Positions 7,214 to 14,092 of a stretch of 20,917 bases of DNA are shown here, piece after piece. Made by a program: the position numbers and the translations under genes. Location: contig CAYHIN010000012.1 of NCBI GenBank assembly GCA_964356705.1, positions 1 through 20,917 of the forward strand. The letters are read 5' to 3'. The stretch is from CAYHIN01 sp964356705. GTDB taxonomy: Bacteria > Patescibacteriota > Microgenomatia > CAZETR01 > Amesbacteraceae. Position 1 is the first letter of the stretch, and each line of letters starts with the position of its first letter. The notes below the pieces were generated by a model. The model searched no databases, had not been told where the DNA came from, and was given only the letters and a program-made list of their open reading frames with translations.

Positions 7214-8040
7214 ATCCCAAAGTATACAGCCCAGTTAAGAAAGATTGGGTATTTATGGGCCAGATGTTTGGAATAAAAGAGTCGCATAACGTCGGTCGAA
7301 TTTTTTGCCCAGGCCAGTCTAGTGTCACGGCTGACTTTGGCGGAAGAACCTTTGAAATGAGTAATTTTTATCTCTGGCATGAAAACGATTTTCCACGCGG
7401 CTTGTTTTAGCTTGTAACAAAAATCTATATCTTCGCCGTTCCAAAAATAATCTTCGTCTAGCCAGCCCACCTGATCTCCGGCTGATCTTCTAATAAGAGC
7501 AAAGGCTCCGGTGAGTGAGTCGATTTCGTGGATAGATCCTTCGCTTCTCCGAGCCTGTTCGGCTCGCGCTTCGCGGGCAAGATGACCACTTGAGTAGTTA
7601 GATAAATTTTTCAAGCCAATGAAGTGCAGCAACGATCCTATAGGATCGGGAAAGCCGCGGTGACTGGAATAGTCGAGTGAGCCGTCTGCCAGCTCGACGC
7701 GGCAAGTGGCAGCTCCCACGTAGAGGTTTTTTTTCAGATATTCCAAAACAGTTTCTATGGTGTTGGGATACACAATGGTGTCTGGATTGAGAAGTAGCAC
7801 ATACTCCCCTTCTGATTTGTTGATCCCAATATTGTTTCCGGCAGCAAAGCCTAAGTTTTTTTGGTTCTCGATGATTTTTACCTTGGGAAACTTTTTTTTG
7901 ATCTGGGACACAGAATCGTCTGTCGATCCATTGTCCGGGACTATGATCTCCCAGTCTGGGTGAGTGGGAATCGAGGCCAGACAGTCCAAAATAAGTTTTT
8001 GGACATTGTAGCTAAGAATGATGATGGATAAGCTCTTCAT
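7177..8040 (-). CDS. GT2 family glycosyltransferase, rhamnosyltransferase-like
   Basis: GT-A inverting glycosyltransferase, 287 aa, of the WbbL-like group. Motifs: LSIIILSYN (4-12), PDNGSTDDS (35-43), GFAAGNNIGI (64-73), NPD (85-87), the acceptor-site block LTGAFALIRRSA (176-187) and ExD-type NGEDIDFCYK (201-210). Between GHL (152-154) and IHEIDS (170-175) sits an extra Arg/Ala/Glu-rich segment, AREARAEQARRSEGS, encoded by a GC-rich palindromic repeat (7535-7585); relatives normally run directly from one side to the other here. The donor sugar is unknown: the rhamnosyl label comes from family resemblance and no dTDP-rhamnose genes are present in the window. It overlaps the upstream GT4 by 29 nt. 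Confidence 0.92.
   Translation of the reverse strand: MKSLSIIILSYNVQKLILDCLASIPTHPDWEIIVPDNGSTDDSVSQIKKKFPKVKIIENQKNLGFAAGNNIGINKSEGEYVLLLNPDTIVYPNTIETVLEYLKKNLYVGAATCRVELADGSLDYSSHRGFPDPIGSLLHFIGLKNLSNYSSGHLAREARAEQARRSEGSIHEIDSLTGAFALIRRSAGDQVGWLDEDYFWNGEDIDFCYKLKQAAWKIVFMPEIKITHFKGSSAKVSRDTRLAWAKNSTDVMRLFYSKHLAHKYPIFLNWAVYFGIWLLRQKRLLSA
7535..7585. repeat. palindromic element inserted in frame in GT2 gene
   Basis: The plus strand begins AGATCCTTCGCTTC and ends GATGAC, resembling the ends of the intergenic palindrome at 1317-1376 (ATCCTTCGG near its centre and GGATGAC at its end). Its core is a perfect 6-bp hairpin CGAGCC-TGTTC-GGCTCG (7550-7566). It encodes AREARAEQARRSEGS, a segment foreign to the GT2 fold. 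The relation to the other palindrome is a judgement by eye. Confidence 0.6.
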
Positions 8041-9211
8041 AGATTGATTCTAGCTTTTTTGCGATGGGTTCCCAAGTAAACTTGGTGTCTACTAATTTGC
8101 GGGCATTTTCAGCTATCGTGTTGTAGAGCAATTTGTCCTTTAGGACTCGGACGGATTGGGCGGCCAGATCCTCTGGGCGGTCACCTATAAGAATAGACTT
8201 GCCATCGACGGCTCCGTAACCTTCGGCTCCGATGGGCGTGGTCACGACTGGCATCATGGCAGCCATTGAGGCCAAGATCTTTAACCTCGTCCCACCTGGG
8301 GCATACATAGGAGCCACAAAAAGGCCTGACTTCATGCAAGCGCTGACTACGCTGCTGCCATCATTGCCTTTGAACTCGAGGACTTCTATGTCACGGGAAG
8401 CCAGAGAGAGGACTTCGGGGGTGGGAAACTTGCCGGCTATTATAAGCTTGGCATCTGGGATGTCTTTTTTTACTAAAGGAAAGACTTTGTTTGCGAGAAG
8501 ATCGACTGCTTCCCAATTTTGGATCCATTTGTAATCGCCCATGTAATAGAGAGTGTGATTGTAATGAATCTTTCGGGGCAAATTTGTGAAGTCTTCACCC
8601 ACTCCATTTGGGACGATATCTATCTTTATCCCTGGAATCATCTTTTTGATCACGGTGGCATCCTCCTCTGAGACCGTCACGAGTCTGTCTACTCGGCTCC
8701 AATAATATTTTTCCCAAAACTTCATCTTGAGAATATCCAAGACCATGAGGGGGCGAAACCAAATACGCTTGTCCGTCTTGGCCTGGTGGCCAAAAACCCG
8801 AGACATGATGGTCTGCTCGACTAGAATGGTGGGGATATTGTGCTTTGGTAGATATGGCAGGGTGTAAAACATCTCGGCGTGAATGAGGTCGTAACTGGTA
8901 TTTGAGAGCTCGTCTGCTAAAAGCTGCTGGGTCTTTGGAGAGAAATAAATATTGATCAAAAAGGGATAAATGGAAAAGCCGGTGCGAAGAATGTTTTTTA
9001 TGGTCCAGGTCTTTCCTCTCTCTATAACTATAATTTTTTTACAGAACTGCTTCATGTGCTCGATCTGATCGGGGGTGTTGTGCTCACGAGTAAAACAGAC
9101 GAGAGTGATGTCGTGGTGTTCTGACAAGAGTTTGATCAGTTTGTATGAACGGATCTGCCCGCCTTCAAATGGCGGATACGGCAGATATGGGACGAGCATC
9201 AAAATTTTCAT
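8012..9211 (-). CDS. GT4 family glycosyltransferase, divergent (PGGTRLK type)
   Basis: GT-B protein of 399 aa. The N-terminal domain starts MKILMLVPYLPYPPFEGGQI (1-20), with RSYKLIKLLS after it, and the linker region has VTVSEEDA (178-185) and IDIVPNGVG (197-205). The C-terminal donor site lacks the usual E-x-FG-x-E block and instead has APMYAPGGTRLKILASMAA (300-318) followed by PVVTTPIGAEGYG (321-333), as in the GT subgroup often found with exosortase/EPS loci. This could mean a different donor from the other GT4 genes here. ATG start at 9211, overlapping the GT39 gene by 4 nt (ATGA) and the GT2 gene by 29 nt. Confidence 0.9.
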   Translation of the reverse strand: MKILMLVPYLPYPPFEGGQIRSYKLIKLLSEHHDITLVCFTREHNTPDQIEHMKQFCKKIIVIERGKTWTIKNILRTGFSIYPFLINIYFSPKTQQLLADELSNTSYDLIHAEMFYTLPYLPKHNIPTILVEQTIMSRVFGHQAKTDKRIWFRPLMVLDILKMKFWEKYYWSRVDRLVTVSEEDATVIKKMIPGIKIDIVPNGVGEDFTNLPRKIHYNHTLYYMGDYKWIQNWEAVDLLANKVFPLVKKDIPDAKLIIAGKFPTPEVLSLASRDIEVLEFKGNDGSSVVSACMKSGLFVAPMYAPGGTRLKILASMAAMMPVVTTPIGAEGYGAVDGKSILIGDRPEDLAAQSVRVLKDKLLYNTIAENARKLVDTKFTWEPIAKKLESIYEELIHHHS

Positions 9212-10584
9212 TTCACTACGTCACGAATTGGTTCTTCTAGCTTGACTATCACGTACTCGGAAGTGCGCTCGAGGGTAATGTACTTGTTGATGATCCGATT
9301 GGTATGATCGTCATAATTGACTGAGATGTAATACATGGCACCGTATTTGTCTTTGAGATCTTTTTCTGGCAGATACAGGTAAGCAAATCCGGGCCTGTTG
9401 GTCTGATACAAGAAAGCAGTGTCGCCTGTGTATGGGGCAATGACGATAGCGTCTTTGGGCAATAGTTTGTCCGCGGCCCGACCAGCATGAACAATGGACC
9501 AGTTGTTTATCTGATATAGCCCCCGGACGTCATACCAAGAAAAGGCCAGACCAAATAAAATACAGGCGACTAGCAACAGGCGAGAAAGTAAGGTCCGGAC
9601 CTTTGTATGCCAGATGCTGTAGGAACCTATAGCGAGTAACACAGCAATTGAAGGAATAATGGGTATCTGATAGTAGTCGTGATGGACGTTGCCCATGGCA
9701 AAAGTAAACAAATACAGCATGGAAGAGATGATCCAGATCAGGAAACTGGGACTGGCCGAAACGATACCGACTATAAATGGCCAGATCGCCCACTTACCTA
9801 GAATGAGTGCCCCAATCCGGGTGCCAAATATCCACTGAAAGAAGGCGCCTTTGAAGCGAATATGATTGCCATTTAGAAGCCAAAGACTTGCAGGAATGCC
9901 TTCCGGGTGTCTATGTGACCACAAGCGCCACAGACCAAAGGGGGCCAGCATGACCAAACCAAGCCAGAAGTTGGTCAGATATATGGGAAGTAAAAAGAAG
10001 ATAGCAATGGGCTTTACTAATATGGCGAGCGAACCAAAAATCAGTGTCAAAGTATTTTTTTTGAGATCATTGAAGTAGAGAGCGGCCAGAAATAGGGTGA
10101 CCATAAGCGGATCGGGTAGAACTACTCTGGTAAAAAATATGTTGTAGGGCAGAAACAGATAAAAGAAAGCGGCCAGAAGTCCCGTGGACTTGTTTGTCCT
10201 GCGAGTGACTATTAGATATAGAAAAATGGTGGAGACCAAAGAGGCCAGAACTGAAGTCAGGCGACCGGCCATCTCCAGAGTAACTCCAAATGAACTCAGA
10301 ATACTGAATAATGAATAATGGAGAAGGTTGAAAATAGGGAATTCTACGTATCGATATCCGTTTGGATTGAACAAGCCATTGCCCGACACATCGGAATAGT
10401 CGTCGTATCTGGGATACAAGATGTCGACGCCTAGTTTTACAAAATTGCGAGTCACGGCAGAGGTGTCTGCCTGGCGCCAGGAGTGCCAGTCGGCAATGGG
10501 ATTGTCTATCTTATATAGGCGAACCGCAAAACCTAAGATGAGTAAGAAACCAAGAATGAAGAGATGAATCTTTTTGAAAATCAT
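9208..10584 (-). CDS. GT39-type multi-pass membrane glycosyltransferase (PMT/ArnT-like)
   Basis: GT-C enzyme of 458 aa that probably uses a polyprenyl-phosphate sugar on the outer face of the membrane. The first membrane helix (about 6-24) is followed by the acidic loop motif ADWHSWRQAD (31-40), typical of this family, and EFPIFNLL (81-88). Several further hydrophobic segments and a late GNVHHDYYQIP motif fit the group. I start it at ATG 10584, which gives an ATGA overlap with the upstream ligase gene; an open frame continues to 10710 but those 42 residues are polar, basic and overlap the ligase, so I discount them. A 7-nt repeat at 10299-10319 encodes HYSLFS in the first external loop or helix region. 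It could modify lipid-linked glycan or protein. Confidence 0.88.
   Translation of the reverse strand: MIFKKIHLFILGFLLILGFAVRLYKIDNPIADWHSWRQADTSAVTRNFVKLGVDILYPRYDDYSDVSGNGLFNPNGYRYVEFPIFNLLHYSLFSILSSFGVTLEMAGRLTSVLASLVSTIFLYLIVTRRTNKSTGLLAAFFYLFLPYNIFFTRVVLPDPLMVTLFLAALYFNDLKKNTLTLIFGSLAILVKPIAIFFLLPIYLTNFWLGLVMLAPFGLWRLWSHRHPEGIPASLWLLNGNHIRFKGAFFQWIFGTRIGALILGKWAIWPFIVGIVSASPSFLIWIISSMLYLFTFAMGNVHHDYYQIPIIPSIAVLLAIGSYSIWHTKVRTLLSRLLLVACILFGLAFSWYDVRGLYQINNWSIVHAGRAADKLLPKDAIVIAPYTGDTAFLYQTNRPGFAYLYLPEKDLKDKYGAMYYISVNYDDHTNRIINKYITLERTSEYVIVKLEEPIRDVVK
10299..10319. repeat. heptanucleotide array, GAATNNT type, three units, inside GT39 gene
   Basis: Units on the plus strand are GAATACT, GAATAAT, GAATAAT, flanked by weaker copies GAACTCA (10292-10298) and GGAGAAG. 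The coding strand reads HYSLFSILSS within a hydrophobic segment. Confidence 0.6.
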
Positions 10585-11858
10585 ACGTGATTGTATTCTG
10601 ATTTTACTTTTTCGGTAACTCCCATGACTAGCCAGGCGAACAGGGCGATCTTTGATGCCGCGAAGACATCGATAAAAACGGCGTTCAAAAGTAGGCTGAG
10701 TATGCCACAAGACATGGTGAGAATAAATACGTGCTCCAGATCAGGACGATAGCTGGTTACAAATTTGGCAGTGGTTTTGAAAAAGCGAATGAATATAAGT
10801 AGAAACGCAAAGAGCCCCAGAAGACCAGTCTCGGCCATAGTACGCAGATATTCATTGTCTGTAGCCAGGCCCACTGATGAGAAACCGGTACCAAAGAGGG
10901 GATTTTTTTGCACGGCCCTCAGGGCTCTGGGCCACTCCACATTGAGTCTGATGTTGAAAGACCGGTCCTCGGGCTTGGCCGTAGGCTTGAGTGCATCGGG
11001 GACTGACTCCACACTTTTTGACTCTTCTTGGGCGTGAATCTGGGTAATGAACTCCAGATAACGACCGCGCAGCTGGGGCGAGACAATGACGCTGACAAGA
11101 GAAAGAATAATAAGCAAGGGGATCCAAGAGAATTTGCGCAGGGCCAATAACAATAGACCAGCACAGACGACAAAACTGGCAAATGAGACACGGGAGGCTG
11201 ATAGTAAGAGGGTCCAGTGAGCTGCGGCTCCAAGAATCAAAAGTAGCCAACGCGGCTTGGCACTTATGGCCAGGAGTCCCGTGATAAGAAGAAGCGGAAA
11301 CACACTGAATGCGGCCAGATCGTAATGACCGGCAAAAGTAGAATTTATGCGGGCTCCAGCCCCCAGAGTCAGGGCTAGACCTTTGGAAAATTCACTGTTT
11401 GAGGTAGAGATAACGGGAAAGCCCAAATAAACCTGACCTAAGCCATAAAAAGCGACCAAGCTCGAGACGACTAGAATAGACTTCGTAAATAGCGCCAAAT
11501 GACGTTTGGTAACAAAGAAATCGTAAGCAACAAAGAAAAGAGCCATGTACTCCACTCGTCTAAAAGCGTGAAGAAGGCCGACTTTTATATCTACGAGTCT
11601 AGTCAGGAAAATGCCGGAGAATAGGGCAAAAAATCCGATCAATAGGTACAGCGCAATTGCTCTATTTACTGGCTTTTTTAACAACTCTGCCAGTCTGTTC
11701 CTATTTTGTAGACCCCAAGAGCCAACCACAAACAGTATTAAGAAATCTTCGAGCCTGACGGCCACGAAACTGCCGGAGATACCAAGCAAGGGAAACTTGG
11801 GATATATCGGTATGAAAATGAGAAGTAACAGTAGCAGCCAAATATTAAATTTTTGCAT
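10581..11858 (-). CDS. O-antigen ligase / polymerase-like membrane protein (Wzy_C family)
   Basis: Multi-pass membrane protein of 425 aa that, by family, polymerises lipid-linked repeat units or transfers the finished glycan to an acceptor. Hydrophobic helices begin at IWLLLLLLIFIPIY near the N terminus and continue through the protein. The large external loop ends with the Wzy_C block FNIRLNVEWPRALRAVQKNP, LFGTGFSSVG, then DNEYLRTMAETGLLGLFAF, matching the usual G-x-G...HN-x-YL...ETG-x-xG pattern with Asp-Asn in place of His-Asn. I use ATG at 11858; a TTG at 11885 would add nine residues and a longer overlap with the neighbouring small membrane protein gene. Ligase and polymerase cannot be separated by sequence alone. 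Confidence 0.88.
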   Translation of the reverse strand: MQKFNIWLLLLLLIFIPIYPKFPLLGISGSFVAVRLEDFLILFVVGSWGLQNRNRLAELLKKPVNRAIALYLLIGFFALFSGIFLTRLVDIKVGLLHAFRRVEYMALFFVAYDFFVTKRHLALFTKSILVVSSLVAFYGLGQVYLGFPVISTSNSEFSKGLALTLGAGARINSTFAGHYDLAAFSVFPLLLITGLLAISAKPRWLLLILGAAAHWTLLLSASRVSFASFVVCAGLLLLALRKFSWIPLLIILSLVSVIVSPQLRGRYLEFITQIHAQEESKSVESVPDALKPTAKPEDRSFNIRLNVEWPRALRAVQKNPLFGTGFSSVGLATDNEYLRTMAETGLLGLFAFLLIFIRFFKTTAKFVTSYRPDLEHVFILTMSCGILSLLLNAVFIDVFAASKIALFAWLVMGVTEKVKSEYNHV

Positions 11859-12345
11859 ATTCCCGGGTGAGTAAATAAACACCAATAGCGGCCAGCAACA
11901 AAGAGGTGAGTCGACTAGATAAAGAGGTCGGGATCTGATGGACGATGATCTTGTTTTGATAATGGACGCCGCTGATATTTATCTGCTCGGTGGGTTTCGT
12001 AGGATAGAAACCGTTGATATATATGGAGTCGCGACCGGGGTGAATGAGCTCTTCTAGCCAACTACTTCGAGCCTGATCCCGGATATAGAGCTGGCCATCC
12101 TCGGGAGGATAATTTAGACGCAATAAGGTTGCAGGTAGATACGTCCCCTTGTAGAAATCTATGATCTCACTTCGAGAATAATTTGAGTAATAAGCCCTGC
12201 GGTATGGGCTCTCGGTGTCTGCCGGCTCACCGGATATATATGTGCCAGGTGGAGGGTCTGGGAATGGCGCATCGGGCTGTAACAAATACAGACTACAAAT
12301 CACAAATCCCAAACCAAAAATTATTTTTAGGGCTAAGCGCATCAT
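11845..12345 (-). CDS. small protein with two membrane segments, unknown function
   Basis: A 166-aa protein I cannot assign to a family. One hydrophobic segment lies at about 5-22 and another at about 144-160; between them is a roughly 120-residue, Tyr- and Pro-rich domain that would face outward (PDAPFPDPPPGTYISGE at 24-40, EELIHPGRDSIYINGFYP at 98-115). The first segment is partly encoded by a 7-nt repeat array (12284-12318). Two membrane helices around an external domain, next to an O-antigen ligase/polymerase, is the topology of Wzz-type chain-length regulators, but the middle domain is shorter and not obviously coiled-coil. That role is only a guess. ATG at 12345 overlaps the acyltransferase stop by 4 nt; a second ATG follows immediately. 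Confidence 0.8.
   Translation of the reverse strand: MMRLALKIIFGLGFVICSLYLLQPDAPFPDPPPGTYISGEPADTESPYRRAYYSNYSRSEIIDFYKGTYLPATLLRLNYPPEDGQLYIRDQARSSWLEELIHPGRDSIYINGFYPTKPTEQINISGVHYQNKIIVHQIPTSLSSRLTSLLLAAIGVYLLTREYAKI
12284..12318. repeat. heptanucleotide array, AATCACA type, five units, inside small membrane protein gene
   Basis: Degenerate units on the plus strand: AAATACA, GACTACA, AATCACA, AATCCCA, AACCAAA. On the coding strand they read FGLGFVICSLY, within the first membrane segment. The A/T-rich hydrophobic coding context makes this weaker than the GTATNNN arrays. Confidence 0.5.
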
Positions 12346-12983
12346 TGAAAGAGGCGGGCACGTCCCAAATGATAGTGAGGTTCATGGTTCTTGCGCTCGC
12401 CGATGACTTTTGCGGGTACTCCTCCCACCATGGCAAACTCGGGTACGTCGTGGGTGACCACAGCCCCTCCGGCCACAACCGCTCCCCGACCAATACTAAC
12501 TCCGGGCATGATGATGGCTCTGGGGCCGATAAATACATAGTCGCCAATAGTAACGGGGGCGCTACGGGCTGCAAAATCAGGAGCTGACAGATCGTGCTCG
12601 GAATTGTAGATCATAACCTCTGAGGCAATATCCACATGATCGCCAATATTCAGACTATCTCTCCCATCGAGAAAGCTTCTAAAGCCTATAATAGTGTCGC
12701 GACCAATCTTGATGCCTTTGGGGTCAAAAAACCGAGTCTGCATGTGGATCGTGGATCCTTTTTCGACACGAAGACCTGCTAGCTCGAAAAACAACTTGCG
12801 AATAGGATAAATCGGGACAACATCTGATATCAAATGAATGATGTATAACAGAAAATCTAGATACCAATTGTAATAGCGGACAAAAGATCTCCTAAAGGCT
12901 TCGGTAATAGATAACGGCTTGCCGTGCTTGTCGGTAAATGAAATACCTTTGGAACTAAAATGGATATTTTCTTGATAGATCAT
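12342..12983 (-). CDS. hexapeptide-repeat acyltransferase (WcaF/Vat-like O-acetyltransferase)
   Basis: Left-handed beta-helix acyltransferase of 213 aa that probably puts an acetyl group on a sugar. Hexapeptide turns run from about residue 75 to 195: IHMQTRF, IGRDTIIG, NIGDHVDIAS, then the catalytic-type NSEHDL (the His in the active site), VTIGDYVFIGPRAIIMPGVS, IGRGAVVAGGAVVTHDVPE and the closing GGVPAKVIGER. The N-terminal 70 residues are helical and partly hydrophobic (LDFLLYIIHLISDVVPIYPI), an extension not found in minimal family members that may bring the enzyme to the membrane. It shares ATGA with the upstream GT4 and overlaps the next gene by 4 nt. The substrate is unknown. Confidence 0.92.
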   Translation of the reverse strand: MIYQENIHFSSKGISFTDKHGKPLSITEAFRRSFVRYYNWYLDFLLYIIHLISDVVPIYPIRKLFFELAGLRVEKGSTIHMQTRFFDPKGIKIGRDTIIGFRSFLDGRDSLNIGDHVDIASEVMIYNSEHDLSAPDFAARSAPVTIGDYVFIGPRAIIMPGVSIGRGAVVAGGAVVTHDVPEFAMVGGVPAKVIGERKNHEPHYHLGRARLFQ

Positions 12984-14092
12984 TGTTCTGGATTTTTCGC
13001 TGCACTCAGAATGACTTCTAGAGTCTGCTTTGCGCAGGTTTCCCAGCTAAATGATTGTACCCTTTTTAGGCCAGCTTTCCCATATTTTGCGCCTGTGGGA
13101 CCGATTGCCACCTGAAGCCCTTTGACAATACTATTTACATCGAGGGGATCGACGTAGATACCAGCTGAGCCTGCCACTTCGGGCAAACTGGCGATCTTGG
13201 AAACGACGACGGGGGTACCACAGGCCATGGCTTCGAGAACGGGAATACCAAAGCCTTCATATAGCGAGGGTAGGACAAAGGCGCTGGCACCGGACATGAG
13301 AGCGGGCTTGTCTGCCTCGTCCACAAAACCGGTGAAAATAACCCGGTCAGTCAGGCCTAACTGCGTAACCTTGGCGAAAATCTGGTCAAATAACCAGGCT
13401 TTCTTGCCGGCGATGACTAAACCCACCTCACCCCTAGAGGTTGTAAGTTTTGCAAAAGCCTCGATTAACCTCTCAATGTTTTTGCTGGGCTTGAGACTGC
13501 TCAAAAATAAGATATAAGGTTTCTTGATGGCATATTTTTCCACGATCTTTGGATCGCGTGTGGGCTTGAACAAGTCTGAGTTGTAACTCAGCGGAGTGAC
13601 TACAATATCCTCGGGCTTGCGGCCATAGTTGTCTTGGATGGCTTGTTTTGTAAATTCAGAAATAGCGATGATTTTTTTGGCATTTTTTACCGAATAATGC
13701 GTCCAAGACTTGAGCTGGTTGAAATCCTTGGGAGTAAACTGCTCGGGCGCGCTCAAAAATCCTAGGTCCATGATGGCGACTACCGTGGGCATGGGGGCCC
13801 ATCTGGGAGCATAGTGGGTCATGCTGAAGAACACTGTCGGACTGGGGGCATGAGTAAACAGGTCCACGGGGAGCCTGGTCTGGGTCCACAGCTTAGGGAA
13901 AGGAATAACTCGGTAGTGCCAGTTTTTTCGAGGCAGAGGTAGATCTACGAAGGGCTTAGACTTGAGATAAATCACGAAGATGTGAGGGGTCTCCAGCTTG
14001 TAGAGTGCATGCAGTAGCTCAAAAGCATATTGATTTACACCAACTCGGTTGGCGGTCAAATTTGCCTCATTGGCATCAATTCCGATTAGCAT
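12980..14092 (-). CDS. GT4 family glycosyltransferase with repeat-derived C-terminal tail
   Basis: GT-B glycosyltransferase of 370 aa. It opens LIGIDANEANLTANRVGVNQ (2-21), then YAFELLHAL; the C-terminal domain begins YILFLSSLKPSKN (193-205) and carries the E-x7-E pair E279/E287 in PSLYEGFGIPVLEAM, then SLPEVAGSAGIYVDP. The last ten residues (ILSAAKNPEQ, 361-370) come from half of the palindromic repeat family seen at 1317-1376; the domain proper ends around the preceding helix. The tail runs straight into an ATGA stop-start overlap with the acyltransferase gene. Its architecture resembles the adjacent GT4 at 14086-15123, which fits either tandem duplication or simply shared family. ATG start at 14092. 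Confidence 0.93.
   Translation of the reverse strand: MLIGIDANEANLTANRVGVNQYAFELLHALYKLETPHIFVIYLKSKPFVDLPLPRKNWHYRVIPFPKLWTQTRLPVDLFTHAPSPTVFFSMTHYAPRWAPMPTVVAIMDLGFLSAPEQFTPKDFNQLKSWTHYSVKNAKKIIAISEFTKQAIQDNYGRKPEDIVVTPLSYNSDLFKPTRDPKIVEKYAIKKPYILFLSSLKPSKNIERLIEAFAKLTTSRGEVGLVIAGKKAWLFDQIFAKVTQLGLTDRVIFTGFVDEADKPALMSGASAFVLPSLYEGFGIPVLEAMACGTPVVVSKIASLPEVAGSAGIYVDPLDVNSIVKGLQVAIGPTGAKYGKAGLKRVQSFSWETCAKQTLEVILSAAKNPEQ
12988..13014. repeat. half palindromic element forming the 3' end of a GT4 gene
   Basis: On the minus strand this is TCATTCTGAG followed by TGCAGCGAAAAATCCAG. Compared by eye with the left half of the intergenic element (1319-1345), 22 of 27 positions agree without a gap. 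It encodes ILSAAKNPE at the end of the GT4. Confidence 0.75.

Noticed and set aside
10585..10710. N-terminal extension of the GT39 gene by 42 residues
   Set aside because: It is polar and basic, precedes the first membrane helix, and lies inside the ligase coding region; ATG at 10584 forms a normal ATGA overlap.
12183..12587. Plus-strand open frame of 134 codons
   Set aside because: It is antisense to the well-supported acyltransferase and small membrane protein genes and shows no recognisable motif.
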